Shown here: one piece after another, positions 5,351 to 5,497 of the stretch
How positions within the stretch are numbered: position 1 is the first letter of the stretch
How the letters are laid out: each line of letters begins with the position of its first letter
From: an uncultured Victivallaceae bacterium
Lineage (GTDB): Bacteria > Verrucomicrobiota > Lentisphaeria > Victivallales > Victivallaceae
Assembly: GCA_934663655.1 (NCBI GenBank)
Contig: CAKUKT010000190.1
Span: 1 to 5,497 of the forward strand
DNA length: 5,497 nucleotides
Reading direction: 5' to 3'
Position numbers and translations under genes: made by a program
The notes under the pieces: model-generated
Databases searched by the model: none
What the model was told of the DNA's origin: nothing
The model's input: the letters and a program-made list of their open reading frames with translations, nothing else

Positions 5351-5497
5351 TGAAGAAACTGGTTGTTGCAATATCTCTGGCCGCCGGGGTGATTCTCCCC
5401 GCCGCGGAACCGCTTTATAAAGCTCACGATCCGGCATGGGAAGGGGTGTGGATCTGGTCGGCTCCGGTCAAGACGCCGCCGCCGCTCGACGTCGATC
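5350..5497 (+). CDS. Exported protein of unknown function, N-terminal part (runs off the right edge)
   Basis: The ATG at 5350 shares its A with the preceding TGA stop (TGATG), the usual mark of translational coupling. Forty-nine codons are visible. The product begins MKKLVVAISLAAGVILPAAE, a clear signal peptide with a likely cut after PAA (residue 19). It then reads PLYKAHDPAWEGVWIWSAPV followed by a proline-rich KTPPPLD. The tryptophan-rich start of the mature part (WEGVWIW) would fit a carbohydrate-active or beta-sandwich domain, but this is too little to name a family. It is the third consecutive gene whose product is exported by a classical or lipoprotein signal. Confidence 0.8.
   Translation, partial: MKKLVVAISLAAGVILPAAEPLYKAHDPAWEGVWIWSAPVKTPPPLDVD

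Noticed and set aside
3776..5437. Long open frame of 553 codons on the minus strand
   Set aside because: It lies opposite the well-supported barrel gene at 3839-5350, is rich in Arg, Pro and His as expected for antisense frames in GC-rich DNA, has no recognisable domain, and the plus-strand gene has a signal peptide, ribosome site and family-like motifs.
1..5497. CRISPR array, tRNA/rRNA gene, insertion sequence or attachment site
   Set aside because: No spaced direct-repeat array, cloverleaf-like stretch, transposase motif or terminal inverted repeats were seen on reading both strands.

Overview
The window looks like a piece of a GC-rich, Gram-negative chromosome from the PVC superphylum, most likely Lentisphaerota (Victivallis-like). 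The best clue is the protein at 1463-2224. It combines an N-terminal FTLIELLVVIAIIAILAA pseudopilin signal with an exact H-X9-DG motif near the C-terminus, a combination found in large paralogous sets in Lentisphaerae and Planctomycetes. A lipoprotein signal and further exported proteins agree with a Gram-negative envelope. The taxonomy is inferred from protein style only.

Layout. Positions 464-1 (minus strand, running off the left edge) hold the N-terminal 154 residues of a compact TatD-family metal-dependent hydrolase. Positions 465-762 are a divergent, partly AT-rich regulatory region. It contains a good sigma70-type promoter (TTGACA-N16-TATACT), two near-identical 17-bp palindromes GATATGTAYGACATATC, a weaker minus-strand promoter, and an 8-bp inverted repeat flanking that promoter. 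The plus strand then carries, in order: a GntR/FadR-type FCD regulator (763-1401), the H-X9-DG pseudopilin-like protein (1463-2224), a lipoprotein with a glycosidase-like TIM barrel (2248-3834), a second exported protein with a related glycosidase-like barrel (3839-5350), and the start of a third exported protein (5350 to beyond the right edge).

How the genes may work together. The plus-strand genes are tightly packed (gaps of 61, 23 and 4 nt, then a 1-nt overlap) and no convincing terminator separates them, so they probably form one operon. One palindrome lies just downstream of the predicted transcription start of gntR. Its GT-N3-AC core is the kind bound by FadR-type regulators, so the regulator probably represses its own operon and is released by a small metabolite, perhaps a sugar acid or other breakdown product. 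The exported barrel proteins would then act on a glycan outside the cytoplasm or in the periplasm. No transporter, SusC/SusD pair or classical CAZy family is recognisable, and the substrate is unknown. The most useful observations are the duplicated operator, the corrected gntR start, and the regulator/pseudopilin/paired-hydrolase arrangement.
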